In this document: piece by piece, positions 26,346 to 34,807 of the stretch
Numbering within the stretch: position 1 is the first letter of the stretch
Layout: each line of letters starts with the position of its first letter
Assembly: GCF_049673105.1 (NCBI RefSeq)
Contig: NZ_JBATXG010000020.1
Location: 1-64,000, forward strand
Source: Castellaniella sp049673105
GTDB taxonomy: Bacteria > Pseudomonadota > Gammaproteobacteria > Burkholderiales > Burkholderiaceae_B
Reading direction: 5' to 3'
DNA: 64,000 bases
Translations under genes and position numbers: made by a program
Notes under the pieces: model-generated
What the model saw: the letters and a program-made list of their open reading frames with translations, nothing else
What the model was told of the DNA's origin: nothing
Database searches by the model: none

Positions 26346-28283
26346 ATGAACAAGAAGTCTTTGCTATCGTTTGCGGCGCTGGTCGTGGTGCTGGCGGCGG
26401 TGCCTCTGGCAGTGAGCAACCCTTACTACCTGCACCTGGTCGAAACCATCCTGATCTACGCGGTCTTGCTGCTGGGGCTGGATATCGTCGTGGGCTATAC
26501 CGGTCAGGTGTCCCTGGGACATGCCGGGCTGTTTGGCATCGGCGCCTACACGGTGGGCGCGTTGATCTTGCATCTGAATTTGCCGTTCTGGCTGACGATT
26601 CCCGCAGCCATCGCGGTGACCTCGGTTTTCGGGGCGGTCCTGGCGCTGCCGTCGCTGCGCGTGACGGGACCGTATCTGGCGATGGTGACGCTGGCATTTG
26701 GCACCATCATCCAGATCCTGATCAACGAGATGGATTTCCTGACGGCCGGCCCCATGGGGATCAGCCTGGACAAGCCCATGATCGGCGATCACATGCTGAG
26801 CGGTCCGGAATTCTTCTGGCTGGTGCTGGGTCTGCTGGTGTTGTCGGTGCTGGTGACCGAACGCGTGGCGCGCTCGCATTATGGGCGGGCCTTCGAGGCC
26901 CTGCGTGACAGCCCGATCGCTTGTGATTGCATGGGGGTGTCCGTCTATCGCTACAAAGTCGTGGCCTTCGTGATCAGCGCGGGGCTGGCCGGCTTGTCGG
27001 GGGCCCTGCATGCCTATTCCGAACAGTACATTTCACCCAATACCTATACGTTCGAGCTGATGGTGCTGTTCCTGCTGGCCATCATCATGGGCGGTCGCAA
27101 GACCCGTTCGGGCGCCTTGCTGGGGGCGGCCATCATCGTGCTCTTGCCCAAGATGCTGGATGATGTGTCCACCTTCCGACCGCTGGCCATCGGTCTGGCG
27201 GTGCTGGTGATCATCGGCTCGACACTGGCCGTGCGCCGTGGCCGGGCCACCTGGAAGCGGATGGCGGCCCCTGTGGCGGGTGCGCTGGTGCTGGCGGCGG
27301 GTTCCCTGATCCTGGAACAGATGACCGACTGGCGTTTGACGATCTTCGGTTTGATGATCCTGTTCGTCGTGTACTACCTGCCTGACGGCATCGTCGGTTT
27401 TGTCCTGCAGTTCTGGGGACGGCATCACCGCGACGCGGAGACGCCGAAGCCGGTGGCCGCCGATCTGGCCCAAGTGGGTCGCCAAGAACCCGACGCCTCG
27501 CATGGCGTGTTGTTGTCGGTCGGTCAGGCCATCATGCAGTTCGGCGGTTTGCGGGCGCTCAACGAGGTGGATCTGGACGTGCGGCGGGGCACCATCCATG
27601 GCCTGATCGGCCCCAATGGTTCGGGCAAGAGCACGATGATGAACGTGCTGACCGGCATTTATGTGCCGACGTCCGGCTCGGTGGTGTTTGCCGGCAAGAA
27701 TCTGTCCGGCCTGACGTCGTCCGAGATCGCGGCGCGCGGGGTCGCCCGGACGTTCCAGAACGTGCAGTTGTTCGGTGAAATGACTGCGCTGGAAAACGTG
27801 CTGGTCGGCCTGCATCATACGTTCACGAGCCGCCTGAGCAGCATCGCTTTGCATCTGCCCTTGTGGCGCCGGGAAGAACAGGCGGCGCGTGAGCGGGCCT
27901 ATGCGCTGCTGGATTTTGTGGGTTTGGCATCGTTGGCGCAGGAAGAAGCCCGCAACCTGCCCTATGGCAAGCAGCGGCTGCTGGAAATCGCCCGGGCGCT
28001 GGCTCTGGACCCGCGCCTCTTGTTGCTGGATGAACCGGCGGCAGGGCTGACGGCGCCCGATATCGAGGACTTGCTCGCCATCATGCGCAAGATCAAGGAC
28101 CGTGGCCTGACCGTGATCCTGATCGAGCATCACATGGACGTGGTGATGGAAATTTGCGACGCGGTGTCGGTGCTGGACTTCGGCCAGAAAATTGCGGAAG
28201 GTCTGCCGCAGGAAGTGCAGGCCGACCCCCGAGTGATCGAAGCCTATCTGGGCGGTGAACAGGCAGGAGCCCAAGCATGCTGA
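26346..28283 (+). CDS. Fused LivM-type permease and LivG-type ATPase
   Basis: One 645-residue chain combines two subunits usually made separately. Residues 1 to about 375 are a LivM-type permease (LGLDIVVGYTGQVSLGHAGLFGIGAY; EALRDSPIACDCMGV coupling helix; MGGRKTRSGALLGA). After a hydrophilic linker (about 360-390), residues 390-640 are an ABC ATPase with Walker A GPNGSGKST (422-430), signature-like LPYGKQRLLEIARAL, Walker B LLLDEPAAGL and the LivG-specific IEHHMDVVM. The signature starts LPYGKQ, the LivG-type variant of LSGGQ. No stop or frameshift separates the halves. Confidence 0.93.
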   Translation: MNKKSLLSFAALVVVLAAVPLAVSNPYYLHLVETILIYAVLLLGLDIVVGYTGQVSLGHAGLFGIGAYTVGALILHLNLPFWLTIPAAIAVTSVFGAVLALPSLRVTGPYLAMVTLAFGTIIQILINEMDFLTAGPMGISLDKPMIGDHMLSGPEFFWLVLGLLVLSVLVTERVARSHYGRAFEALRDSPIACDCMGVSVYRYKVVAFVISAGLAGLSGALHAYSEQYISPNTYTFELMVLFLLAIIMGGRKTRSGALLGAAIIVLLPKMLDDVSTFRPLAIGLAVLVIIGSTLAVRRGRATWKRMAAPVAGALVLAAGSLILEQMTDWRLTIFGLMILFVVYYLPDGIVGFVLQFWGRHHRDAETPKPVAADLAQVGRQEPDASHGVLLSVGQAIMQFGGLRALNEVDLDVRRGTIHGLIGPNGSGKSTMMNVLTGIYVPTSGSVVFAGKNLSGLTSSEIAARGVARTFQNVQLFGEMTALENVLVGLHHTFTSRLSSIALHLPLWRREEQAARERAYALLDFVGLASLAQEEARNLPYGKQRLLEIARALALDPRLLLLDEPAAGLTAPDIEDLLAIMRKIKDRGLTVILIEHHMDVVMEICDAVSVLDFGQKIAEGLPQEVQADPRVIEAYLGGEQAGAQAC

Positions 28284-28996
28284 AAATCGAAAAACTGGAA
28301 GCCGGTTACGGCAAGGTCAAGGTGCTGCACGGCATCAGCCTGGACGTGCCGGCAGGCAAGGTCGTGACCTTGATCGGCTCCAACGGGGCGGGCAAGACCA
28401 CCACCATGCGAGCGATCTCGGGGATGCTGCGGCCCACGGCAGGTGTCATCACGCTGGACGGGCGTGAGATACAGGGCCTGGAATCCCATCGGATCGCCCG
28501 CCTGGGCTTGGCGCATTCGCCCGAAGGCCGGCGGGTCTTTCCGACGCTCAATGTGACGGACAATCTGCTGCTGGGCGCCTTTCCGCGCCTGACCGGCAGC
28601 CGGGCCAAAGGCAATGTGGCGCAGGATCTGGATCGGGCCTTGGAACTGTTCCCGCGTTTGAAAGAACGTCGCACGCAGTTGGCGGGGACCTTGTCCGGTG
28701 GAGAACAGCAGATGCTGGCGATGGCGCGCGCCATCATGCTCAACCCGGAAGTCGTCTTGCTGGATGAACCCTCGATGGGACTGGCGCCGATTCTGGTGGA
28801 CGAGGTGTTTCGCATCATCTCGCGCCTGAAGAGCGAAGGCGTCACCATGCTGCTGGTCGAGCAATTCGCAGCGGCTGCATTGGCCGTGGCCGATTACGGT
28901 TACGTGCTGGAAAACGGACGGATCGCCATCGAGGGGCCTGCTGCCCGGTTGCGCAGCGACCCCGCCGTGGCTGCCGCCTATCTGGGCGGTCGCTAG
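28277..28996 (+). CDS. ABC transporter ATP-binding protein, LivF type
   Basis: The 239-residue ATPase completes the importer. It has Walker A GSNGAGKTT, the signature LSGGEQQMLAMARA, Walker B VVLLDEPSMGL and the LivF-type end VADYGYVLENGRIAIEG. Its start overlaps the end of the LivMG gene by seven bases. Its TAG stop lies in the left arm of the 28993-29040 palindrome. In the complex it would form a heterodimer with the ATPase half of the fused LivMG protein. Confidence 0.94.
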   Translation: MLKIEKLEAGYGKVKVLHGISLDVPAGKVVTLIGSNGAGKTTTMRAISGMLRPTAGVITLDGREIQGLESHRIARLGLAHSPEGRRVFPTLNVTDNLLLGAFPRLTGSRAKGNVAQDLDRALELFPRLKERRTQLAGTLSGGEQQMLAMARAIMLNPEVVLLDEPSMGLAPILVDEVFRIISRLKSEGVTMLLVEQFAAAALAVADYGYVLENGRIAIEGPAARLRSDPAVAAAYLGGR

Positions 28997-29040
28997 TGTG
29001 CTGTTCGACTAATACGCGTACTAGTCGAGCAGCACACTAG
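28993..29040. terminator. 48-bp palindrome carrying the stop codons of two convergent genes
   Basis: Two 22-base arms (28993-29014 and 29019-29040) match at 20 of 22 positions around a CGCG centre. Each arm begins CTAGTGTGCTG on its own strand. The outer TAG of the left arm is the stop of the livF-type gene and the outer TAG of the right arm, read on the minus strand, is the stop of the Crp/Fnr gene. There is no T-run on either side. A bidirectional terminator or mRNA end-stabiliser is the simplest reading. Confidence 0.75.
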
Positions 29041-29711
29041 ATCCCGTATTTCCCCAGGCCGTCCAGGTCCAGCACCTGGACGGCGCCGTATTCCACTTTC
29101 AGCAGACGGGCGGCTTCCAGGGCGCGCAGCGCCTGGTTGGTGCGTTGGCGCGATATCCGCGCCAGATAGCCGATTTCTTCCTGGGTGATTTCCAGCCGGG
29201 TGGAATTGCCTGGATACAGCAGTGGATTGAACAGCTCGGCCAGACAGCGCGCGACCCGCGCGTCCGGTGCCAGCAGGCGGTCGTGTTCAGCCTTGCCGAT
29301 GAATTGGGCCACGCGTTCGTTCAGTTGATGCAGCAGGAAACGGTTGAAGGGGATGCTGTTGTCCAGCAGCCAGTTGAACGTATCGCCGCGCAGGCGGGCG
29401 ATGGTGCTGCGGCGCAAGGCGATGATGTCGTATTTGCGGGCCTCGCGTTTCAGCAGCGAGCCTTCGCCGATCCAGCCGCCCGCCGGCACGCCCGTCAACG
29501 ACGCCAGCTTGCCTTCGGCATTGCCTACGGAAACCTTGATCAAGCCGTCGAGCACGCCGATCCAGGCGCCCGCCACGACGCCTTTGTGTTCGATGATGGT
29601 GCCGGCCTCGACCTGGGCCGCCGTGGTGTCCCGGATGACCCGTGCTTGCTGGGCATCGTCCAGCAGTTCAAACCAGGCGGCATGGGTCTGCAAAGACCGT
29701 GACAAGTTCAT
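29037..29711 (-). CDS. Crp/Fnr-family transcriptional regulator
   Basis: The 224-residue protein has an N-terminal cyclic-nucleotide-binding-like beta-barrel (about residues 20-125, including GAWIGVLDGLIKVSVG and GGWIGEGSLL), a dimer helix and a C-terminal winged helix-turn-helix (ITQEEIGYLARISRQRTNQALRALEAA, about 175-205). The cysteines that hold the iron-sulfur cluster of FNR are absent. It is divergent from the acyl-CoA ligase operon at 29858, and the 146-base gap contains a TGTGA half-site (29733-29737). Regulation of that operon is a reasonable inference. Confidence 0.88.
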   Translation of the reverse strand: MNLSRSLQTHAAWFELLDDAQQARVIRDTTAAQVEAGTIIEHKGVVAGAWIGVLDGLIKVSVGNAEGKLASLTGVPAGGWIGEGSLLKREARKYDIIALRRSTIARLRGDTFNWLLDNSIPFNRFLLHQLNERVAQFIGKAEHDRLLAPDARVARCLAELFNPLLYPGNSTRLEITQEEIGYLARISRQRTNQALRALEAARLLKVEYGAVQVLDLDGLGKYGI

Positions 29712-29857
29712 GGGGAATTACCCTAGATCATGTGTGAATGTCATATGTGCGACAGTCCGGTGCAGGCGCGACCTGTACCTTAGGATGCATGACGCCCTGG
29801 ATAGAGGCGCACCACCCGGCTCCGTGCGATGGCGCGTGGCCGGGCCAAGGAGACATC

Positions 29858-31819
29858 ATGGTACAGGAATCCGCCGGGGCGGTGACATTTCCCGCCTTGT
29901 TGATGCATCATGCGCAGGCCCGAGGCCAGCGGCCCGCCATCCGGGAAAAGGATCTGGGCATCTGGCAGACGCTCAGCTGGCGCCAGGTGGCGACGGAAGT
30001 CCGCCGCATCGCCGCCGGGCTGGCGGATCTGGATGTCGCGGTGGGCGAACATGTGGCCGTCGTCGGCGAGAACCGGCCCCGGCTGTACATGGCCATGATG
30101 GCGGCCCAGTGTCTGGGGGCTATCCCGGTGCCGCTGTATCAGGATGCGGTGGCCGAGGAAATGGCCTTTGTCCTGCAGGATGCCCAGGTGCGCGTCGTCG
30201 TGGTCGAAGACCAGGAACAGCTGGACAAGATGCTGGAAGTCTCCGATCGCTGCCCCGCGCTGCAGGCGCTGATCTACGACGATCCACGCGGGCTGCGCCA
30301 CTATCAGGATGAACGCCTGCTGTCCTGGGACGCTTTGCTGCTGCGCGGGGACGAACGCATCGGTCGGCTGCCGCAGGAAATCGATGATCGCATGGCCGCA
30401 ATCGACCCTGCCGATACCGCCGCCATGTTCTATACCTCGGGCACCACCGGCAAGCCCAAGGGCGTGGTGCTCAGCCACCAGGCGCTGATCGACCGGGCTC
30501 GGGTCATCGAACGTTTCGAAGGCCTGACCGACCATGAAGATGTGTTGGCCTATCTGCCGCCCGCCTGGATCGGGCAGAACATGTTCTCCTACACGCAGTT
30601 CCTGACCACCGGCTTCACGGTGAATCATCCCGAATCACCCGATACGGTGTCGATCGACATGCGCGACATCGGTCCCACCTATTATTTTGCGCCGCCCAGG
30701 GTGCTGGAAGGCCTGCTGACCCACGTCATGATCCGCATGGAAGACGCGGGCCGCTTCAAGCGCTGGCTGTTTCACTGGGCCATGGGCCTGGCGCGGCGGG
30801 TCGGCACGCACGTGCTGGATGGCGACGGAACCGTAGGTCTCTGGGATCGCCTGAAATACACCCTGGGGGACCTGCTGGTCTATGGGCCGCTGCGCAACAC
30901 CCTGGGCATGAGCCGGGTGCGGGTGGCCTACACCGCAGGCGAGGCCATCGGCCCGGATCTGTTCGTGTTCTACCGGTCCATCGGCATCAATCTGAAGCAA
31001 TTGTATGGCTCCACCGAAACCTCGGTCTTCGTCTGCGTCCAGGCCAATGGCCAGGTGCGCGACGACACGGTCGGGCCGCCTTGCGACGGCGTGGACATCC
31101 GCGTGGCCGATACCGGGGAAATCCAGGTGCGCAGTCCCGGCATGTTCACCGGCTACTATCAGAACCCCCAGGCCACGGCGGAATCCTACACGCCCGACGG
31201 TTGGTATCACACGGGGGATGCCGGCTATCTGGACGCCGACGGGCAGCTGAAGATCATCGATCGCGCCAAGGACGTCGGCCAATTGTCGGACGGCAGTCTG
31301 TTCGCGCCCAAATACATCGAAAACAAGCTCAAATTCTTTCCTTTCATCAAGGAAGCCGTGGCCTTCGGCGCCGACCGCACCGAGGTCTGCGCCTTTGTGA
31401 ACATCGATCTGGAAGCCGTGGGCAATTGGGCGGAACGCCGGGGCCTGCCGTATGCGGGTTATACCGATCTGGCATCCAAGGACGAAGTCTACAAACTGAT
31501 CCGCGATTGCGTGGAACAGGTCAATCGCGATCTGGCGCAGGACCCGAAATTGACGGCGTCCCAGGTGGTCCGTTTTCTGATCCTGCATAAAGAACTGGAC
31601 CCCGATGATGATGAACTCACCCGCACCCGCAAAGTGCGTCGCGCCTTCATCGCGCAGAAATATGCCGTGCTGGTGGAAGCCCTGTTTGAGGGCCGCAGCC
31701 ACCAGCACATCGAAACCGAAGTCAAATTCGAGGATGGGCGCACCGGCCTGATCGCCGCCGATCTGCGCATCGAAACAGCGACCGTCAGCCGGGCGGAATC
31801 CCTGAAAAAGGTAGCCTGA
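29858..31819 (+). CDS. AMP-binding acyl-CoA ligase (long-chain acyl-CoA synthetase-like)
   Basis: This adenylate-forming enzyme activates a carboxylic acid with ATP and joins it to CoA. The 653-residue protein has the P-loop TSGTTGKPKG (193-202), LKQLYGSTET, GWYHTGDAGYLD and KIIDRAKD, all intact. AAGGAG precedes the ATG at 29858. A hydrophobic insertion near LFHWAMGLARR is typical of FadD-like members. It is the first gene of an ABC-importer operon: the next start codon follows its stop directly (TGAATG). The substrate is probably the imported acid; its identity is not readable. Confidence 0.9.
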   Translation: MVQESAGAVTFPALLMHHAQARGQRPAIREKDLGIWQTLSWRQVATEVRRIAAGLADLDVAVGEHVAVVGENRPRLYMAMMAAQCLGAIPVPLYQDAVAEEMAFVLQDAQVRVVVVEDQEQLDKMLEVSDRCPALQALIYDDPRGLRHYQDERLLSWDALLLRGDERIGRLPQEIDDRMAAIDPADTAAMFYTSGTTGKPKGVVLSHQALIDRARVIERFEGLTDHEDVLAYLPPAWIGQNMFSYTQFLTTGFTVNHPESPDTVSIDMRDIGPTYYFAPPRVLEGLLTHVMIRMEDAGRFKRWLFHWAMGLARRVGTHVLDGDGTVGLWDRLKYTLGDLLVYGPLRNTLGMSRVRVAYTAGEAIGPDLFVFYRSIGINLKQLYGSTETSVFVCVQANGQVRDDTVGPPCDGVDIRVADTGEIQVRSPGMFTGYYQNPQATAESYTPDGWYHTGDAGYLDADGQLKIIDRAKDVGQLSDGSLFAPKYIENKLKFFPFIKEAVAFGADRTEVCAFVNIDLEAVGNWAERRGLPYAGYTDLASKDEVYKLIRDCVEQVNRDLAQDPKLTASQVVRFLILHKELDPDDDELTRTRKVRRAFIAQKYAVLVEALFEGRSHQHIETEVKFEDGRTGLIAADLRIETATVSRAESLKKVA

Positions 31820-32653
31820 ATGAGCAGCCAGACCACCCAGGCAACGCAAGACATCCCCGCCGGCACGGGCCGGGCCGGGCGGATCGGGCCCGCCATCCTG
31901 GATCTGCAGAACATTTCCCTGTCCTTTGGCGGCGTCAAGGCGCTGACCGATATTTCCTTTGATGTGCGCGAACATGAAATCCGCGCCATCATCGGTCCCA
32001 ACGGGGCGGGGAAAAGCTCCATGCTGAACGTCATCAATGGCGTCTATACCCCCCAGGAAGGCCGCATCCTGCTGCAGGATCAGCAGTTTGCCCGCATGAA
32101 CCCGCGTCGGGCCGCGGAAATGGGCATCGCCCGCACCTTTCAGAACCTGGCTTTGTTCAAGGGCATGAGCGTGCTGGACAACATCATGACAGGCCGCAAT
32201 CTGCGCATGAAAAGCGGGGTGCTGGCTCAGGCCCTGCGCCTGGGCTCCGCCGAGCGCGAGGAACTCGCCCACCGCGCCTTTGTGGAAAACATCATCGATT
32301 TTCTCGAAATCCAGGCCTGGCGCAAAACGCCGGTAGGGCGTCTGCCCTATGGCCTGCAAAAGCGAGTCGACCTGGGCCGGGCGCTGGCGATGGAGCCTCG
32401 CATCCTGTTGCTGGACGAACCCATGGCCGGCATGAACGTCGAGGAAAAGCAGGACATGAGCCGCTACATCCTGGATGTGAATGATGAATTCGGCACCACC
32501 ATCGTGCTGATCGAGCATGACATGGGCGTGGTCATGGACATCTCCGATCGGGTGGTGGTGCTGGACTATGGCCGCAAGATCGGCGATGGCACGCCCGAAG
32601 CGGTCCGCGACAACCCCGAAGTCATCCGCGCCTATCTGGGCACCACTCACTGA
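31820..32653 (+). CDS. ABC transporter ATP-binding protein, LivG type
   Basis: The 277-residue ATPase has Walker A GPNGAGKSS, the LivG-type signature region LPYGLQKRVDLGRALAM, Walker B LLLDEPMAGMN and the H-loop IEHDMGVVMD. About 30 extra residues precede the domain (from the ATG to ILDLQNISLSFGG). Its ATG abuts the stop of the acyl-CoA ligase gene, so activation and transport are made from one message. It would pair with the LivF-type ATPase at 36185. Confidence 0.94.
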   Translation: MSSQTTQATQDIPAGTGRAGRIGPAILDLQNISLSFGGVKALTDISFDVREHEIRAIIGPNGAGKSSMLNVINGVYTPQEGRILLQDQQFARMNPRRAAEMGIARTFQNLALFKGMSVLDNIMTGRNLRMKSGVLAQALRLGSAEREELAHRAFVENIIDFLEIQAWRKTPVGRLPYGLQKRVDLGRALAMEPRILLLDEPMAGMNVEEKQDMSRYILDVNDEFGTTIVLIEHDMGVVMDISDRVVVLDYGRKIGDGTPEAVRDNPEVIRAYLGTTH

Positions 32654-32662
32654 GGCGGCATC

Positions 32663-33592
32663 ATGGGATTCTTTCTGGAAACGGTGATCGGCGGCTTGAC
32701 CAGCGGCATGTTGTACGCGCTGGTGGCGCTGGGTTTCGTGTTGATCTTCAAGGCCTCCGGCGTATTCAATTTCGCCCAGGGCGCCATGGTGCTGATCGCG
32801 GCCCTGGCCATGGCCCGCCTGTCGGGCTGGATCGACGCCTGGCTGGGCGGCGGCCATCCCTGGCTATCCAATCTGCTGGCTTTCGTGCTCAGCGCCGCTT
32901 TCATGTGGCTGATCGCGGTGCTGGTGGAACGCTGGGTGCTGCGTCATCTGGTCAACCAGGAAGGCACGACGCTGCTGATGGCGACGATCGGCATCAGCTA
33001 TTTCCTGGATGGCATCGGCCAGATTCTGTTCGGCAGTTCCGTATATTCCATCGACGTGGGCATGCCCAAGGACCCGGCCTTCATTCTGGAATCCGTGTTC
33101 GAAGGCGGCGTGCTGGTCAGTCTTGAAGATCTGACGGCGGCGATCGTGGCCGCCGTGCTGGTGGCGGTGCTGGCGTTCTTCTTTCAATACACCACGATAG
33201 GCCGGGCCTTGCGCGCGGTGGCGGACGATCACCAGGCCGCCCAGTCGGTGGGCATTCCCCTGAATCGCATCTGGGTCGTGGTCTGGACGGTCGCCGGTCT
33301 GGTGGCGCTGGTGACGGGCATCGTCTGGGGATCGAAATTCGGCGTGCAGTTCACCTTGTCCACCGCTGCCTTGCGGGCGCTGCCTGTGGTGATTCTGGGC
33401 GGGCTGACCTCGGTGCCGGGGGCCATCGTGGGCGGGCTCGTCATCGGTGTGGGCGAAAAGCTGTCCGAGGTTTACCTGGGGCCGTTCGTGGGGGGCGGCA
33501 TCGAGATCTGGTTCGCCTACATGCTGGCCCTGGTGTTCCTGCTGTTCCGACCGCAGGGGCTGTTCGGCGAAAAAATCATTGACCGCGTCTGA
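32663..33592 (+). CDS. ABC transporter permease, LivH type (second importer)
   Basis: The 309-residue membrane protein has about eight hydrophobic segments and the LivH-type N-terminal segment GMLYALVALGFVLIFKASGVFNFAQGA, a coupling loop ADDHQAAQSVGIPLNRIW and the C-terminal IVGGLVIGVGEKL. It begins nine bases after the ATPase gene and precedes the LivM-type permease. Confidence 0.93.
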   Translation: MGFFLETVIGGLTSGMLYALVALGFVLIFKASGVFNFAQGAMVLIAALAMARLSGWIDAWLGGGHPWLSNLLAFVLSAAFMWLIAVLVERWVLRHLVNQEGTTLLMATIGISYFLDGIGQILFGSSVYSIDVGMPKDPAFILESVFEGGVLVSLEDLTAAIVAAVLVAVLAFFFQYTTIGRALRAVADDHQAAQSVGIPLNRIWVVVWTVAGLVALVTGIVWGSKFGVQFTLSTAALRALPVVILGGLTSVPGAIVGGLVIGVGEKLSEVYLGPFVGGGIEIWFAYMLALVFLLFRPQGLFGEKIIDRV

Positions 33593-33624
33593 TCAGTTCA
33601 GGCGTCACGGGGGAGTCCGCATCC

Positions 33625-34686
33625 ATGTTTTATCGTGAAAACGGCCAGTTCAAAAGCACGTACCGCGCGGATCAGCAGATCTTTCCGATCCGTCAGGACC
33701 GCTGGTTCATGGGCGCCCTGCTGGTCGCGGCCTTTGTGGGCGTGCCGGCCCTGGCGTCGGAATACTGGCTGCAGGCCATTCTGATTCCTTTTCTGATCCT
33801 GTCGCTGGCGGCCATCGGCCTGAACGTGCTGGTCGGCTATTGCGGGCAGATCTCTATCGGTTCAGGGGCCTTCATGGCTGTGGGCGCTTACGCCGCCTGG
33901 AACTTCGGCGTGCGTCTGGATCTGCCGCTGCTCGCGCAGATCCTGATGGGCGGGGTATTCGCCACCCTGGCGGGTGTCGTGTTCGGCGTGCCCAGCCTGC
34001 GCATCCGCGGCCTGTACCTGGCCGTCACGACCCTGGCGGCGCAGTTCTTCATGGATTGGGCTTTTCTGCGCATCCCGTATTTCACCAACTATTCGACATC
34101 TGGCAATGTGTCCGTCCCTGCTCTGGATTTCTTCGGCTTGCCGGTGGTCACGCCGGTTCAGAAATACCTGTTCGTGCTGTGCTTCGTCGCGGTGATCGGC
34201 GTGTTGGTCAAAAACCTCGTGCGCGGCGCGATCGGTCGGCAGTGGATGGCCATCCGCGACATGGACGTGGCCGCCGCCGTCATCGGCATCCGCCCGGTCT
34301 ACGCCAAGCTGACCGCCTTTGCGGTCAGTTCCTTCATCATCGGCGTGGCGGGCGCCCTGTGGGCCTATGTCCATTTGGGGTCCTGGGAACCGCTGGCCTT
34401 CGACCTGAACCGTTCGCTGCAACTGCTGTTCATCATCATCATCGGCGGCCTGGGGTCGGTCATCGGCAGTTTCTTTGGCGCGGCCTTCATGGTGCTGGTG
34501 CCTGTGCTGCTGACCAACGTGCCACATGCCCTGGGCTTGTCCATCCCCGTGGACGTCGCCGCTCATATCGAACACATGGTGTTTGGTTTCCTGATCGTAT
34601 TTTTTCTGATCGTGGAGCCGCACGGCCTGGCCAGGCTGTGGAGCATTGCCAAGGAGAAACTCAGGATCTGGCCATTTCCCCACTAA
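33625..34686 (+). CDS. ABC transporter permease, LivM type (second importer)
   Basis: The 353-residue membrane protein has the LivM core: LNVLVGYCGQISIGSGAFMAVGAY, RIRGLYLAVTTLAAQFF, a coupling loop AIRDMDVAAAVIGIRPV and LQLLFIIIIGGLGSVIGSFFGAAF. An N-terminal extension of about 30 polar residues precedes the first membrane segment, and the protein ends in a basic/aromatic tail KLRIWPFPH. An 11-bp inverted repeat follows directly after its stop. Confidence 0.93.
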   Translation: MFYRENGQFKSTYRADQQIFPIRQDRWFMGALLVAAFVGVPALASEYWLQAILIPFLILSLAAIGLNVLVGYCGQISIGSGAFMAVGAYAAWNFGVRLDLPLLAQILMGGVFATLAGVVFGVPSLRIRGLYLAVTTLAAQFFMDWAFLRIPYFTNYSTSGNVSVPALDFFGLPVVTPVQKYLFVLCFVAVIGVLVKNLVRGAIGRQWMAIRDMDVAAAVIGIRPVYAKLTAFAVSSFIIGVAGALWAYVHLGSWEPLAFDLNRSLQLLFIIIIGGLGSVIGSFFGAAFMVLVPVLLTNVPHALGLSIPVDVAAHIEHMVFGFLIVFFLIVEPHGLARLWSIAKEKLRIWPFPH

Positions 34687-34730
34687 AACCGTTCTGCAGC
34701 GCACTCATCCGTCCGCGCCGCAGAACGGTT
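34687..34730 (+). promoter_or_regulatory. Hairpin between the LivM-type and binding-protein genes
   Basis: AACCGTTCTGC (34687-34697) and GCAGAACGGTT (34720-34730) are perfect 11-bp complements, and a GCGC/GCGC pair inside the 22-base loop can extend the stem. It starts immediately after the LivM-type stop codon. No T-run follows. It could separate or protect two mRNA segments so that the binding protein downstream is made in excess. Confidence 0.6.
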
Positions 34731-34807
34731 CCAGTGGTGTCATTCCGGCGACATCCGCTTGGATGCGCCTCATTCAAAGGTGCCTTCAGCACCAGGAGGA
34801 GCTACAG

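Noticed and set aside
30635..32857. A 740-codon minus-strand frame opposite the acyl-CoA ligase and LivG genes
   Set aside because: The plus-strand genes have intact catalytic motifs. The opposite frame has no recognisable domain or ribosome site.
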